A stretch of DNA of 64,000 nucleotides from Sulfurovum lithotrophicum (GCF_000987835.1 NZ_CP011308.1:2108001-2172000), one strand, 5' to 3'; numbered from the stretch's first letter, positions 50,486-58,311 are shown. Program-made: numbers and translations. Notes: a model not told the origin generated them from the sequence alone.

Positions 50486-51481
50486 ATGTCAAACATATCC
50501 TATAAAGATGCCGGTGTCGATATCGATGCGGGAAATGAGTTCGTAGAGGCAATCAAAGCCGATGTGAAATCGACTTTTGACAGCAATGTCATTGGCGGGA
50601 TCGGCTCGTTCGCCGGTGCCTATGCCCTGCCCTCGGGCTACAGGGAGCCGGTGATCCTCTCGGCTACCGATGGCGTGGGAACCAAACTGAAGATCGCCAT
50701 TGAGAGCGGCAAGCTCGATACTGTGGGGATCGACCTGGTCGCCATGTGCGTCAATGACCTCATCTGTAACAACGGTGTACCGATGTTCTTCCTCGACTAC
50801 TATGCCACAGGCAAACTCCTGCCTGAAAATGCCAAAGATGTCGTAGCAGGTATCGCCGAAGGGTGCCGCAGAAGCGAATGCGCCCTCGTAGGCGGGGAAA
50901 CAGCTGAAATGCCGGGAATGTACTCCGATGACGACTTTGACCTTGCCGGTTTTGCCGTTGGGATCGCAGAGCGTTCCGAAATGGATACTGTCGCCAATGT
51001 AAAAGAGGGGCAGATACTCATCGCCATGCCAAGCTCAGGGGTACACTCCAACGGATACTCACTGGTAAGAAAACTTTTCTTCGACAAGCTCGGGATGGGT
51101 CTAGAGACGGAGTTTGACGGAAAACCTCTGCTTGAAACACTACTTGAACCAACACGCATCTATGTTAAAGAGTACAAAGCCAACAAAGCACATATCAAGG
51201 CGCTGGCACACATTACCGGCGGAGGGATCATAGAGAACCTTCCAAGAGTGCTTCCCGAAGGCATCAGAGCCGTCGTTGACAAAGACTCCATCCGTATCCT
51301 ACCGATCTTTGAGTTCATGGGCCAGTATGTGGATGAAGATGAAATGTTCAGAGCCTTCAATATGGGAGTGGGTATGGTATGGGTCGTAGAGCCCGAAGAG
51401 GTAGATGCCGTACTTGCCCATACGGACGGGTATGTTATCGGGGCGTTGGCCGCCGGTGAGAAGGGTGTAGATTTAGTTTAA
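50486..51481 (+). CDS. purM: phosphoribosylformylglycinamidine cyclo-ligase (AIR synthetase)
   Basis: 331 residues from ATG 50486 with AAAGGA before it. PurM ATP-binding elements: SYKDAGVDIDAGNEFVEAIK, SATDGVGTKLKIAIE, VNDLICNNGVPMFFLDYYAT, GGETAEMPGMY and HITGGGIIENLPRVLP. It closes the imidazole ring in purine synthesis (FGAM to AIR). Frames upstream of 50486 overlap the DUF2892 gene and lack homology. Confidence 0.96.
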   Translation: MSNISYKDAGVDIDAGNEFVEAIKADVKSTFDSNVIGGIGSFAGAYALPSGYREPVILSATDGVGTKLKIAIESGKLDTVGIDLVAMCVNDLICNNGVPMFFLDYYATGKLLPENAKDVVAGIAEGCRRSECALVGGETAEMPGMYSDDDFDLAGFAVGIAERSEMDTVANVKEGQILIAMPSSGVHSNGYSLVRKLFFDKLGMGLETEFDGKPLLETLLEPTRIYVKEYKANKAHIKALAHITGGGIIENLPRVLPEGIRAVVDKDSIRILPIFEFMGQYVDEDEMFRAFNMGVGMVWVVEPEEVDAVLAHTDGYVIGALAAGEKGVDLV

Positions 51482-51496
51482 ATCACGTTTTCTCGC

Positions 51497-51593
51497 GTAG
51501 GGTGCGTAAACACGCACCACATAATCAAAATTTGCATGTAATATCATTTTTCCGAAAGGGTGCTGGAAGAAGGTACGTGTTTACGCACCCTAC
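51497..51593. repeat. inverted pair of REP-like elements between purM and the AGCS gene
   Basis: Left copy 51497-51518: GTAG then GGTGCGT-AAAC-ACGCACC. Right copy, in opposite orientation, 51572-51593: GGTACGT-GTTT-ACGCACC then CTAC. The outer 18 bp of the two (GTAGGGTGCGTAAACACG) are perfectly complementary, so they can also form one long hairpin around 60 nt. The right-hand head supplies the TAG stop codon of the symporter gene. Confidence 0.8.
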
Positions 51594-53038
51594 TTTCGTA
51601 TCGCTTCCCTGTCCAGTTCCCCATTCTTCCATTTTGCCAGATAAGCATTCAGGTTTGCCTTGACCTCTCCCTGCAGTATATAGAGCCCGATGATGTTCGG
51701 CAGGGACATCGTCAAAATAAGCAGGTCGGAGAACTCCAGCATCGCCGAAGCACTGGTAACCGATGCCATGACAGTAAAGGCAATAAAGATCAGTTTGTAG
51801 ACCAGTGTGTACTTCTCTCCAAACAGATAGGTCCATGAACGTTCACCATAGTAAGACCAGGAGATCATCGTAGAGAAAGCAAAAAGGATAATAGAAAAAG
51901 AGAGGATCACAGGGAACCATGAGATCACTGTACCGTAAGCCGCCGCCGTCAAGGCAGCGCCCTGCTTCGCAGCTACCAGGTTGGCAAATTCTCCGGAAGG
52001 GTCATATACTCCTGTGGTCACGATGACCAGTGCTGTCATCGTACAGATAACGATCGTATCGATGAAAGGTTCATACAGTGCGACCATCCCCTGTCTGACG
52101 GGATACTTTACCGACGCCGTAGAGTGGACGATGGCAGCTGAACCGATACCTGCCTCACTCGAGAAGGCGGCACGCTTGAAGCCCTGGACCAGTACACCTA
52201 TCATACCTCCCACAGCGGCAGTAGGAGTGAAGGCTTCATGAAAAATGGTCACAATGGCCGTAGGCACGGCTGAAGCATTCGCCACCAGGATCCACAGTGA
52301 TGCTGCCAGATAGATCAACACCATGAGCGGAACGATCTTTTCAGCCGTACTCGCGATACGTTTGATCCCCCCGATAATAACAAAACCGACAATGGCTGCC
52401 ATGATGAGACCGAATACAATAGGATAGGAAGCGAAGAACGGCACACGGTCCGTCAATACACCCATAGCCTGAGAAGTCTGGAAAGCATTCCCCGCCCCCA
52501 GGCTTCCCCCTATGGCAAGAATGGCGAATAGAACTGCCAGGACTTTCCCCAATTTTGCATGCCCTTTGGAAGCCAAACCTTTGGAAAGGTACTGCATCGC
52601 ACCTCCCATGATACGCCCATCAGGCCGCTTCTCCCGGTAGATCTGGGCCAGTGTGACTTCCGTAAACTTCAGGGTCATACCGAAAAAACCTGCTAAGATC
52701 ATCCAGAAAGTAGCCCCCGGCCCTCCCACGGCAATCGCGATGGCAACACCGGCAATGTTACCAAGCCCTACGGTTGCGGAGAGTGCCGTTGTGAGAGACT
52801 GGAAAGGGGTGATCTCTCCCACATCATCTGCGGTACGGTACTGTCCGGTGATGATCTTGAAAGCATGGGAGAACATTCGGACATTGATGAAACCGAAGCG
52901 GAAGGTAAGAAACACCCCTCCTACTACCAGCCAGGCAACGATGAAAGGCATACTTGTACCTTCAACCTGCCCGAAAAATATATCAAAAAAGAAGACGGAT
53001 GCCAGAATACTATTGATCTGATCAAAGATACTGTCCAT
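51590..53038 (-). CDS. sodium:alanine/glycine symporter, AGCS family
   Basis: 482 residues with about eleven transmembrane helices. Family motifs: LTTALSATVGLGNIAGVAIA and GGPGATFWMILAGFFGMTLK at about 85-130, and RAAFSSEAGIGSAAIVHS. It is expected to import small neutral amino acids with Na+. Single gene on the minus strand, ending in the head of a REP-like element. Exact substrate not predictable. Confidence 0.9.
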   Translation of the reverse strand: MDSIFDQINSILASVFFFDIFFGQVEGTSMPFIVAWLVVGGVFLTFRFGFINVRMFSHAFKIITGQYRTADDVGEITPFQSLTTALSATVGLGNIAGVAIAIAVGGPGATFWMILAGFFGMTLKFTEVTLAQIYREKRPDGRIMGGAMQYLSKGLASKGHAKLGKVLAVLFAILAIGGSLGAGNAFQTSQAMGVLTDRVPFFASYPIVFGLIMAAIVGFVIIGGIKRIASTAEKIVPLMVLIYLAASLWILVANASAVPTAIVTIFHEAFTPTAAVGGMIGVLVQGFKRAAFSSEAGIGSAAIVHSTASVKYPVRQGMVALYEPFIDTIVICTMTALVIVTTGVYDPSGEFANLVAAKQGAALTAAAYGTVISWFPVILSFSIILFAFSTMISWSYYGERSWTYLFGEKYTLVYKLIFIAFTVMASVTSASAMLEFSDLLILTMSLPNIIGLYILQGEVKANLNAYLAKWKNGELDREAIRK

Positions 53039-53132
53039 AAATAATTCTCCCCAAACTGTAATGGATTATTATACACTTTCCGGCATAAAGTAGCCTATAT
53101 TTTGGTTTTTTTACATTTTTTTGCAAAATCTA

Positions 53133-53161
53133 TTGACAAATCGAAACCTTTTGACTATAAT
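53133..53161 (+). promoter_or_regulatory. promoter of the tRNA cluster, full consensus
   Basis: TTGACA (53133-53138), a 17-nt spacer and TATAAT (53156-53161), 41 bp before tRNA-Pro. Confidence 0.92.
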
Positions 53162-53202
53162 TGCAGTCCTTTTTAAATCTGATCTTCTTAGATTTGAGGT
53201 AA

Positions 53203-53279
53203 CGGAGTGTAGCGCAGTCTGGTAGCGCACCTGGTTTGGGACCAGGGGGTCGAAGGTTCGAGTCCTTTCACTCCGACCA
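53203..53279 (+). tRNA. tRNA-Pro (TGG)
   Basis: 77 nt, anticodon stem CCTGG/CCAGG with TGG in the loop TTTGGGA, acceptor CGGAGTG/CACTCCG, encoded CCA. First of five tRNAs. Confidence 0.96.
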
Positions 53280-53320
53280 TTTAGATATTTAAAATCGATA
53301 GTATAATAAAACAATTGTAT

Positions 53321-53397
53321 GGTGGACGTAGTTCAGTTGGTAGAGCACCTGTTTGTGGCACAGGTTGTCGCGGGTTCGAGCCCCGTCGTCCACCCCA
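53321..53397 (+). tRNA. tRNA-His (GTG)
   Basis: 77 nt, with the extra G at -1 (53321) paired to the C before CCA; anticodon GTG within TTGTGGC; encoded CCA. Confidence 0.96.
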
Positions 53398-53433
53398 TAT
53401 TGGTAATGAAGAGAAAACCTTTCTACCAGTGAA

Positions 53434-53510
53434 GCGCTAGTAGCTCAATTGGATAGAGCATCAGACTTCGGATCTGAGGGTTAGGGGTTCGAGTCCTCTC
53501 TGGCGTACCA
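53434..53510 (+). tRNA. tRNA-Arg (TCG)
   Basis: 77 nt, anticodon TCG in the loop CTTCGGA with stem TCAGA/TCTGA; the acceptor stem GCGCTAG pairs with CTGGCGT through two G-U pairs; encoded CCA. Confidence 0.94.
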
Positions 53511-53539
53511 CTTTTTTTAATTTTATTATACTTATACAT

Positions 53540-53616
53540 GCACTCGTAGCTCAGCTGGATAGAGCACCCGCCTTCTAAGCGGGCGGTCTCAGGTTCGAAT
53601 CCTGACGGGTGTACCA
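53540..53616 (+). tRNA. tRNA-Arg (TCT)
   Basis: 77 nt, anticodon TCT within CTTCTAA, stem CCCGC/GCGGG, acceptor GCACTCG/CGGGTGT with G-U pairs, encoded CCA. Confidence 0.95.
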
Positions 53617-53640
53617 CCTTATTTTTGTTAGGTTATTTGT

Positions 53641-53725
53641 GCGGATGTGGTGAAATTGGTATACACGCCAGACTTAGGATCTGGTGCTTTACGGCGTGGA
53701 GGTTCGAGTCCTCTCATCCGCACCA
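53641..53725 (+). tRNA. tRNA-Leu (TAG), integration target
   Basis: 85-nt class II tRNA, anticodon TAG within CTTAGGA, a long variable arm and encoded CCA. Its 3' 24 nt (53702-53725) are part of the 32-bp att repeat and recur at 57758. The gene is left intact by the insertion. Confidence 0.96.
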
Positions 53726-53733
53726 TCTACAAA
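53702..53733. repeat. attL: 32-bp direct repeat of the integrative element
   Basis: Identical to 57758-57789. It contains the T-arm and acceptor end of tRNA-Leu plus eight bases beyond CCA. Nearby (53766-53790) are two copies of GGTAACACTA, possible integrase arm sites. Confidence 0.93.
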
Positions 53734-53844
53734 GCCCTTATACAAGGCATTTAATCAACTTTTAAAACTGTTGGGTAACACTAAAGGTAACACTACTTAT
53801 TTTAAAAATGGCATATTATTGGCTTTTTTTATTAATACTCTCTA

Positions 53845-54111
53845 TTAAAGCTCTCTAATAAACTCTTCAATAATTTCTTTTACCTCCGGAACAATTTGAA
53901 TTTTTACCATATCAAGATCATCACTACTGTTATCTGAAAGTATAAGTACTTCATTATTTGTTTTAATGAGTAACTCTTCTTTATTGTAAGGCGTTGCATC
54001 ATCTTTCAAGAAGTATGCACCGCCTCTTAATGTTGCTACCAATATCTTAGGTGCTTCGGTTTTGGCTGCTTTTATCTCAAGGGTTTCTAATCGTTCAATC
54101 TGTTTTTTCAT
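53845..54111 (-). CDS. hypothetical protein of the integrative element
   Basis: 88 residues, last gene of the element's leftward operon, overlapping the preceding gene by 4 nt (ATGA). It starts with a short basic helix (KKQIERLETLEIKAAK), followed by a beta-rich region (KILVATLRGGAYFLKDD) and an acidic C-terminal helix. No known family. The position after a terminase-like gene would suit a packaging or capsid-size modifier in a satellite, but that is only positional. Confidence 0.65.
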   Translation of the reverse strand: MKKQIERLETLEIKAAKTEAPKILVATLRGGAYFLKDDATPYNKEELLIKTNNEVLILSDNSSDDLDMVKIQIVPEVKEIIEEFIREL

Positions 54112-54578
54112 TTAAACTTCTCCTCTAATTTAATAATACGATCTTCAAGTTCTGTGACTTCATAGGCTTTTGTGTATGAGTTACTAACTGCTTCTATCGT
54201 TCTTAATTGACTTTCATTGATTGCACCATCTGCATATTGTTTAGTAGCGGTTGCCAAATTGTCTAAAGCTTCTTTTGCTGTGGTTGGTTTCTTGATGTCC
54301 ACAAGTGGAGTAAATAAACATAATCTTTTGACTAATAACTGTTGATTAGTAGGGTTACTCTCTAAACTTTCAAGTATGGACGATGTAACCTTTTTTGACA
54401 GTTCTAGCTTTCCTCTATGAATAGCTTCTTTTAGCTCTTTATTTGTAGAGAGTGTCTGTGTGGCTATGTTCAAGGATTGACTAATCAAAATATTGTTAAA
54501 TCCTTGTTTTGCCAGTTCCTGCACTTGTGAGATTATCTCTTCTGTGACTTGTGTTTTATGTCGTGTTTTTGCTTTCAT
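54108..54578 (-). CDS. small HTH protein resembling phage terminase small subunit
   Basis: 156 residues from ATG 54578 (AAGG upstream). The N-terminal helix-turn-helix EEIISQVQELAKQGFNNILI-SQSLNIATQTL is followed by NKELKEAIHRGKLELSKKV and a helical C-terminus ending in a coiled coil (VTELEDRIIKLEEKF). The pattern of an HTH followed by EAI-x-RGK is common in small terminases (TerS) that recognise pac/cos sites. The similarity is by eye, and a simple DNA-binding regulator is the alternative. In PICI satellites a TerS redirects phage packaging. Confidence 0.6.
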   Translation of the reverse strand: MKAKTRHKTQVTEEIISQVQELAKQGFNNILISQSLNIATQTLSTNKELKEAIHRGKLELSKKVTSSILESLESNPTNQQLLVKRLCLFTPLVDIKKPTTAKEALDNLATATKQYADGAINESQLRTIEAVSNSYTKAYEVTELEDRIIKLEEKFK

Positions 54579-54609
54579 TTTATGCCTTAAAAAGTGAATT
54601 AATAGCAAA

Positions 54610-54630
54610 GTGAGATACTGACGCTCTCAC
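54610..54630. other. hairpin between rep-like and terS-like genes
   Basis: GTGAGA/TCTCAC stem around a 9-nt loop (TACTGACGC on the plus strand). It could be the terminator of the rep gene or a nick site used by the Rep-like protein. Only short T stretches follow. Confidence 0.35.
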
Positions 54631-54682
54631 CGTGCTTAGATGAGGTTTTGTGTGATTTTTTAGTAGTATTAACCTATAAGGA

Positions 54683-55372
54683 TTAAATAGACTGTATTTT
54701 CACACTTAAACCAGTAGCTTTTTTAATAGACTTTTCCATCTTCTGATATGCTGTTTCAATGTCCTTGAAAAGTAACTTTTTGAAGTAGCTACCCTTAAAG
54801 ACAAACTCCAGTCTATAAAGTGGATAATCTAATCCTGCCTGTACTTGCTTATTGTAGATTTTAATATCCATCTTCTGATTGACCTTTTTCTCTTTGGGTG
54901 TTTTGTAGTAAGTTGTGTTAAGCTCATGGTCTACACCATCATATGTTCTTGGTCTGTACTTTTTTATCGTGTCCATAACTCTCTTGGGTATCTTGCCCTC
55001 ATAATCAATGGCTATGTCTATCCTCGTAACTCTTACGTTCAATAATTGACTCTTCAACTCCTGCAAGTGCTGCATAAGATGCTCTGATCTCTCATTGTAG
55101 CCGTGAAATCCTGCAAACTCCACCGTTTGACTCTTGGGGGTGACTGCAAAGGTTTTCAGAGGAAGAGTCAAGCCTAAGTGTGTATGTATGATCTTGGCTT
55201 CAATGATACTTCGTTTCAAAGATTTACCAAAGGCACTACTCCACACTTTAGGCTTAAATACACTTTTACTCTTGACTGTTTCTATGCTATAATCTTCATG
55301 ATGTATAAAGAGTGCTTCCATAGCTTCACTTGATAGGTTTAGAGAGTCAATGTTGGCTCTCTTGTACCTCAT
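54683..55372 (-). CDS. replication initiator-like protein (Rep_trans/RstA type)
   Basis: 229 residues. It has features of the replication initiation factors of filamentous phages and small plasmids: the core strand RVTRIDIAIDYEG, an MDIKIYNKQVQ segment with a tyrosine that may be catalytic, and LYRLEFVFKGSYFKKLLF. It would initiate rolling-circle-type replication of the excised element. The assignment is by motif pattern, so a divergent DNA-binding protein cannot be excluded. Starts 2 nt before the end of the next gene upstream (55374). Confidence 0.65.
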   Translation of the reverse strand: MRYKRANIDSLNLSSEAMEALFIHHEDYSIETVKSKSVFKPKVWSSAFGKSLKRSIIEAKIIHTHLGLTLPLKTFAVTPKSQTVEFAGFHGYNERSEHLMQHLQELKSQLLNVRVTRIDIAIDYEGKIPKRVMDTIKKYRPRTYDGVDHELNTTYYKTPKEKKVNQKMDIKIYNKQVQAGLDYPLYRLEFVFKGSYFKKLLFKDIETAYQKMEKSIKKATGLSVKIQSI

Positions 55373-55373
55373 C

Positions 55374-55622
55374 TTATTTGGACTTCACACCCATATTATC
55401 AAGGTATTTTTTTGCCCGTTCCCGTTGATGATCTGCGATAAATCTAAGCTTTACTTTCGCTTTGCCTTTCCTGCCCCATTCACTTGTAATCAAATCTTGA
55501 TATTCAAGCTCCACAAAGTATTGGTTTGCATTTGAAACGTGGCTAAAGTCTGTAGCTGTGAGTTTCAGCCCCGTATCATATAACTTTTTTAAGAGGTTGT
55601 ATTTGTGTGAAGATGCATTCAT
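55374..55622 (-). CDS. small winged-helix-like protein of the element
   Basis: 82 residues, with a helical first half (SHKYNLLKKLYDTGLKLTATDFSHVSNANQYFVELEYQD) and a basic second half (EWGRKGKAKVKLRFIAD). The arrangement suggests a winged-helix domain, perhaps a regulator of replication. Overlaps the alpA-like gene by 4 nt (ATGA) and is followed by the rep-like gene after 1 nt, so the three are translationally coupled. Confidence 0.6.
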   Translation of the reverse strand: MNASSHKYNLLKKLYDTGLKLTATDFSHVSNANQYFVELEYQDLITSEWGRKGKAKVKLRFIADHQRERAKKYLDNMGVKSK

Positions 55623-55810
55623 GATGCCACCTCAACTTTATGCTCATTCAGCCATTGGTGAATATCATCACGGTTGTACCTGATATACTTTGCTCCTATT
55701 TTAGAAAATGGAATTTTTTTAAGCATCCGATACTTCGCTTGGCTACTTTTACTTATCTTAAATTCTGCCTGTAATTCTGTTGGCGTTAGCCATAATTTTG
55801 ATGTTTCCAT
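55619..55810 (-). CDS. AlpA/excisionase-type helix-turn-helix regulator
   Basis: 63 residues from ATG 55810 (AAGG six nt upstream). It has the MerR-like winged HTH of the AlpA/phage excisionase family: WLTPTELQAEFKISKSSQAK, IPFSKIGAKYIRYNRDDIHQ and a final helix WLNEHKVE. Such proteins activate int/excision or the satellite operon. An earlier in-frame start at 55873 would add residues without homology. Confidence 0.8.
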   Translation of the reverse strand: METSKLWLTPTELQAEFKISKSSQAKYRMLKKIPFSKIGAKYIRYNRDDIHQWLNEHKVEVAS

Positions 55811-56000
55811 TATTGTTACCTTATTGGTAAGATAACCTCGAGGCACTATCTTGTTAGAGATAGCTAGAAACATCTCTATAAGGATTGATCTTCTTCCTTA
55901 ATGCTTCCTATTAGTATTCTACAATAGATTAATACGTGTAAATTCCATCTATAAAATAGGTTAAAAGTAGGGTGTAGAATAATGAAGAAAGTTAAAAAAA

Positions 56001-56279
56001 TTAGGATTTTTTATAGTATGCTTTTTCAACTGCTTTAACGCTTATGTTTAACTCTTTTGATATTTGCCTAAAGACTTCTATTTTTGTTTTATTTATTGAA
56101 TAATACTCTTTGAATAATTTTAATATTTTAGTTTGTGGTGTATAGGCTCTTTTATTTTGGGCATGTTTTTTTATATTATTTTTTTTACCTTTACAACTCT
56201 TTGAAATAGAGTTTTTTTTAGTATCTGCTGGATCTATTGAAGAAATTGGATTTAATACAAACCTTGTACAATCATCCAA
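56001..56279 (-). CDS. small basic protein of the element, start uncertain
   Basis: At least 92 residues if TTG 56279 is used. The frame stays open upstream to a TAG just before a run of six G (near 56366) but has no ATG. The C-terminal part KTKIEVFRQISKELNISVKAVEKAYYKKS looks like a helix-turn-helix; the middle is Lys/Asn-rich. It lies downstream of the integrase gene and upstream of the alpA-like gene in the same direction. The 55874-56000 stretch between them is an AT-rich probable promoter region. No known family. Confidence 0.5.
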   Translation of the reverse strand: MDDCTRFVLNPISSIDPADTKKNSISKSCKGKKNNIKKHAQNKRAYTPQTKILKLFKEYYSINKTKIEVFRQISKELNISVKAVEKAYYKKS

Positions 56280-56378
56280 CGTACAATATTCTTCAATAAT
56301 AGTCTGTATATCATTTTCTGATAATATGATTTCTCTATCTTCTAAAAATATTTGATATTTTGTACCCCCCTAAATAAA

Positions 56379-57599
56379 TCATTCTATGATCTCCTCCTCT
56401 ATAATTTCATCAACCTTAATAAGCCCAATTTGGCTACTTTTATGATGATTGATGCTGAGGTACTTGTTTATCGTGTTCGGGTCTTTATGCCCCAGTATGC
56501 CACTTAGGGTAATGGCTTCTATGCCTTGCTCTGCAAGTGCAGATACTAAGATATTTCTCATGTAGTGCATAGAGAGAGTATCAAGCTCCAGAAATTTTTT
56601 GAGCTGTCGCATCTGCCTATCAATGTTTACAATCTTTTTACCCGTTACTGGACTCTTGAATACTAAGCCTTTTCTATCATCTTTAATGGCTTGTAATGGC
56701 TCTATGAGGTAGGGCGGTAACTGATACTTTTGTTGATCGTCTGTTTTGGTATCTTCTATCCAGTAGTAGTTATGTGTAAAGTCTATGTTCTCCCATTTAA
56801 GAGAGAGTATCTCTCCCTTACGCCTACCAGTGAAGCCAAAGAGAAATAAAGCCCTGTAGTAGGGGTTATCATGATAATAGGCGTTAATCCCTGCATACAC
56901 CTTTTTAAAGAGGTCTGTAGCGTTGGTGACTATCTTCTTTTGGCTTGGAACTTTTACCGTTATACCTAAAGAGGGATTATCGCTTAAATACTTGTTTGTG
57001 ACTGCAAATTTAAAAAGAGGATTAATTACTTCCATAACACTCTTTCGAGTTCGTGGGCTTAGTCCTTGTTTGGCTAATTCATTGAGAATGGCTTGTATGT
57101 CCATTTCTCTTATTTTCTCGATTTTCTTTTTTCCTATTTTCTTTTTATCAAATATTCTTTGTCTTTTTTGTTCTTCTTCTGTAGGCTTTCTTGTAATTTT
57201 CTTTGGCGTACTATCATCATTTTTGGACGCTCCAATATAATGATCGTAAATGTATTTCTTTTTGTGTGTCCATTGCTTGGAAGTGTCCAGAGTTTCAAAG
57301 TAGAGATCAAAGAGTTTGTCTAAAGTAACTTTGTCGGTTGAGGTGTAACCTGCTTCTAAATCTTCCTTGTAAGCATTAAGTAGCTTTCCTGCATCTTTGG
57401 GGCTTAGTATGACTGTACCATTCTTCTTAGAATAGCCTAATATCTTAGTATAAATCTTCTCATCTATCCTAAATCTTGCAAGATATTTACGCCCTTTTTT
57501 TGGGTCTGTTTTGATGCTCTCATACAGATTTGGTACTTCTATTACTTTTCCACCTGCTTTATAGGTACTTTTTCTAAACTCACTAAGTTTAATAGCCAT
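56379..57599 (-). CDS. int: tyrosine recombinase/integrase of the element
   Basis: 406 residues. An N-terminal DUF4102-free arm-binding domain (TYKAGGKVIEVPNLYESIKT) and SAM-like core-binding domain precede the catalytic domain, with R in GFTGRRKGEILSLKW, H-x-x-R in MHYMRNILVSAL, GHKDPNTINKY with the nucleophilic Tyr, and H in ILGHKDP. It catalyses integration into and excision from tRNA-Leu. It lies at the right end, 158 bp inside attR, with its start facing attR. Confidence 0.92.
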   Translation of the reverse strand: MAIKLSEFRKSTYKAGGKVIEVPNLYESIKTDPKKGRKYLARFRIDEKIYTKILGYSKKNGTVILSPKDAGKLLNAYKEDLEAGYTSTDKVTLDKLFDLYFETLDTSKQWTHKKKYIYDHYIGASKNDDSTPKKITRKPTEEEQKRQRIFDKKKIGKKKIEKIREMDIQAILNELAKQGLSPRTRKSVMEVINPLFKFAVTNKYLSDNPSLGITVKVPSQKKIVTNATDLFKKVYAGINAYYHDNPYYRALFLFGFTGRRKGEILSLKWENIDFTHNYYWIEDTKTDDQQKYQLPPYLIEPLQAIKDDRKGLVFKSPVTGKKIVNIDRQMRQLKKFLELDTLSMHYMRNILVSALAEQGIEAITLSGILGHKDPNTINKYLSINHHKSSQIGLIKVDEIIEEEIIE

Positions 57600-57757
57600 A
57601 AGTACACCGCCCTTTATAGATAATTCAATGGGTTACACTGTGGGTAACACAAGTCATTGGAATTATTATACATTAAAAGGAATTAACAAAAACAATAAAT
57701 ACCGTATACAAGGGGTTTTTGGCATTATAAGAATTAAAAAATATAATAGGATAATAA

Positions 57758-57789
57758 GTTCGAGTCCTCTCATCCGCACCATCTACAAA
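57758..57789. repeat. attR: 32-bp direct repeat of the integrative element
   Basis: Identical to 53702-53733. Inside it, at 57631-57650, lie GGTTACAC and GGTAACAC, matching the arm-like sites at the left end. The rest of 57600-57897 has no gene and holds a promoter-like TTGTATAATAAT near 57860. Confidence 0.93.
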
Positions 57790-57897
57790 AATCTAAAAAA
57801 CACATTTAACCAGAATCTTCTAAAACCTTTTCAGCCTACCTAATTTCTAAAAATCATTGTATAATAATATCATAGAGATCATCAATAGGATAATAGA

Positions 57898-58311
57898 ATG
57901 GATAAGAGTTTTTTAGTATTTCTTGCAATTGGGTTGGCCTTTCTTTACTTTATCACCCACTTTGTCGGGGGTATTCAGGAAGAGGATGAGCGTTTTAGGA
58001 ACAATACCTATGAGCAGGAACACAAATATGATACCTATAAAGGCATGGACAGCGTGGGACGTGCCGTACTTAATGTGGAAGGAGTGGATACCGCTACACA
58101 GATTGGTGCCTGGAACGAAGGCTCACTGAAAGAGGAGTTCCTTGATCTTTACCCGGATTTCTCACTGATGAAAGATTTCATCAAGAATCGTGTCCATGGT
58201 GAACCCATTAAAAGTAGACTCCTGAAACATGTGGATGATGTCGAGACCAAATTCTTTGCAGGGGAACTAACCACTGAGCAGGCTAAAGCTGCTCTTGCAT
58301 CATTCAAATAA
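57898..58311 (+). CDS. membrane-anchored hypothetical protein
   Basis: 137 residues: one N-terminal transmembrane helix (SFLVFLAIGLAFLYFITHFV), followed by a polar, helical domain (EEDERFRNNTYEQEHKYDTY ...) and a C-terminal stretch FFAGELTTEQAKAALASFK. No recognised family. It lies just outside the integrative element, converging on rarA, and probably has its own promoter. Confidence 0.7.
   Translation: MDKSFLVFLAIGLAFLYFITHFVGGIQEEDERFRNNTYEQEHKYDTYKGMDSVGRAVLNVEGVDTATQIGAWNEGSLKEEFLDLYPDFSLMKDFIKNRVHGEPIKSRLLKHVDDVETKFFAGELTTEQAKAALASFK

Larger units (their letters stand above)
53702..57789. mobile_element. 4.1-kb integrative element at tRNA-Leu, satellite-like
   Basis: Bounded by perfect 32-bp direct repeats (attL 53702-53733, attR 57758-57789) derived from the 3' end of tRNA-Leu(TAG). 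All eight ORFs are on the minus strand: int at the right end, then a small ORF, AlpA-like, a small ORF, Rep-like, a small-terminase-like protein and a small ORF. The DNA is more AT-rich than its surroundings. No capsid, tail, conjugation or toxin genes are seen. Gene content and size resemble phage-inducible satellites, with a non-phage plasmid-like integrative element as the alternative. Confidence 0.85.

Noticed and set aside
53203-53616. Minus-strand frames covering the tRNA cluster (53111-53314, 53423-53617)
   Set aside because: They are antisense to tRNA genes; their sequences (SERTRTFDPLVPNQVRYQTA and similar) are the well-known spurious translations of tRNA.
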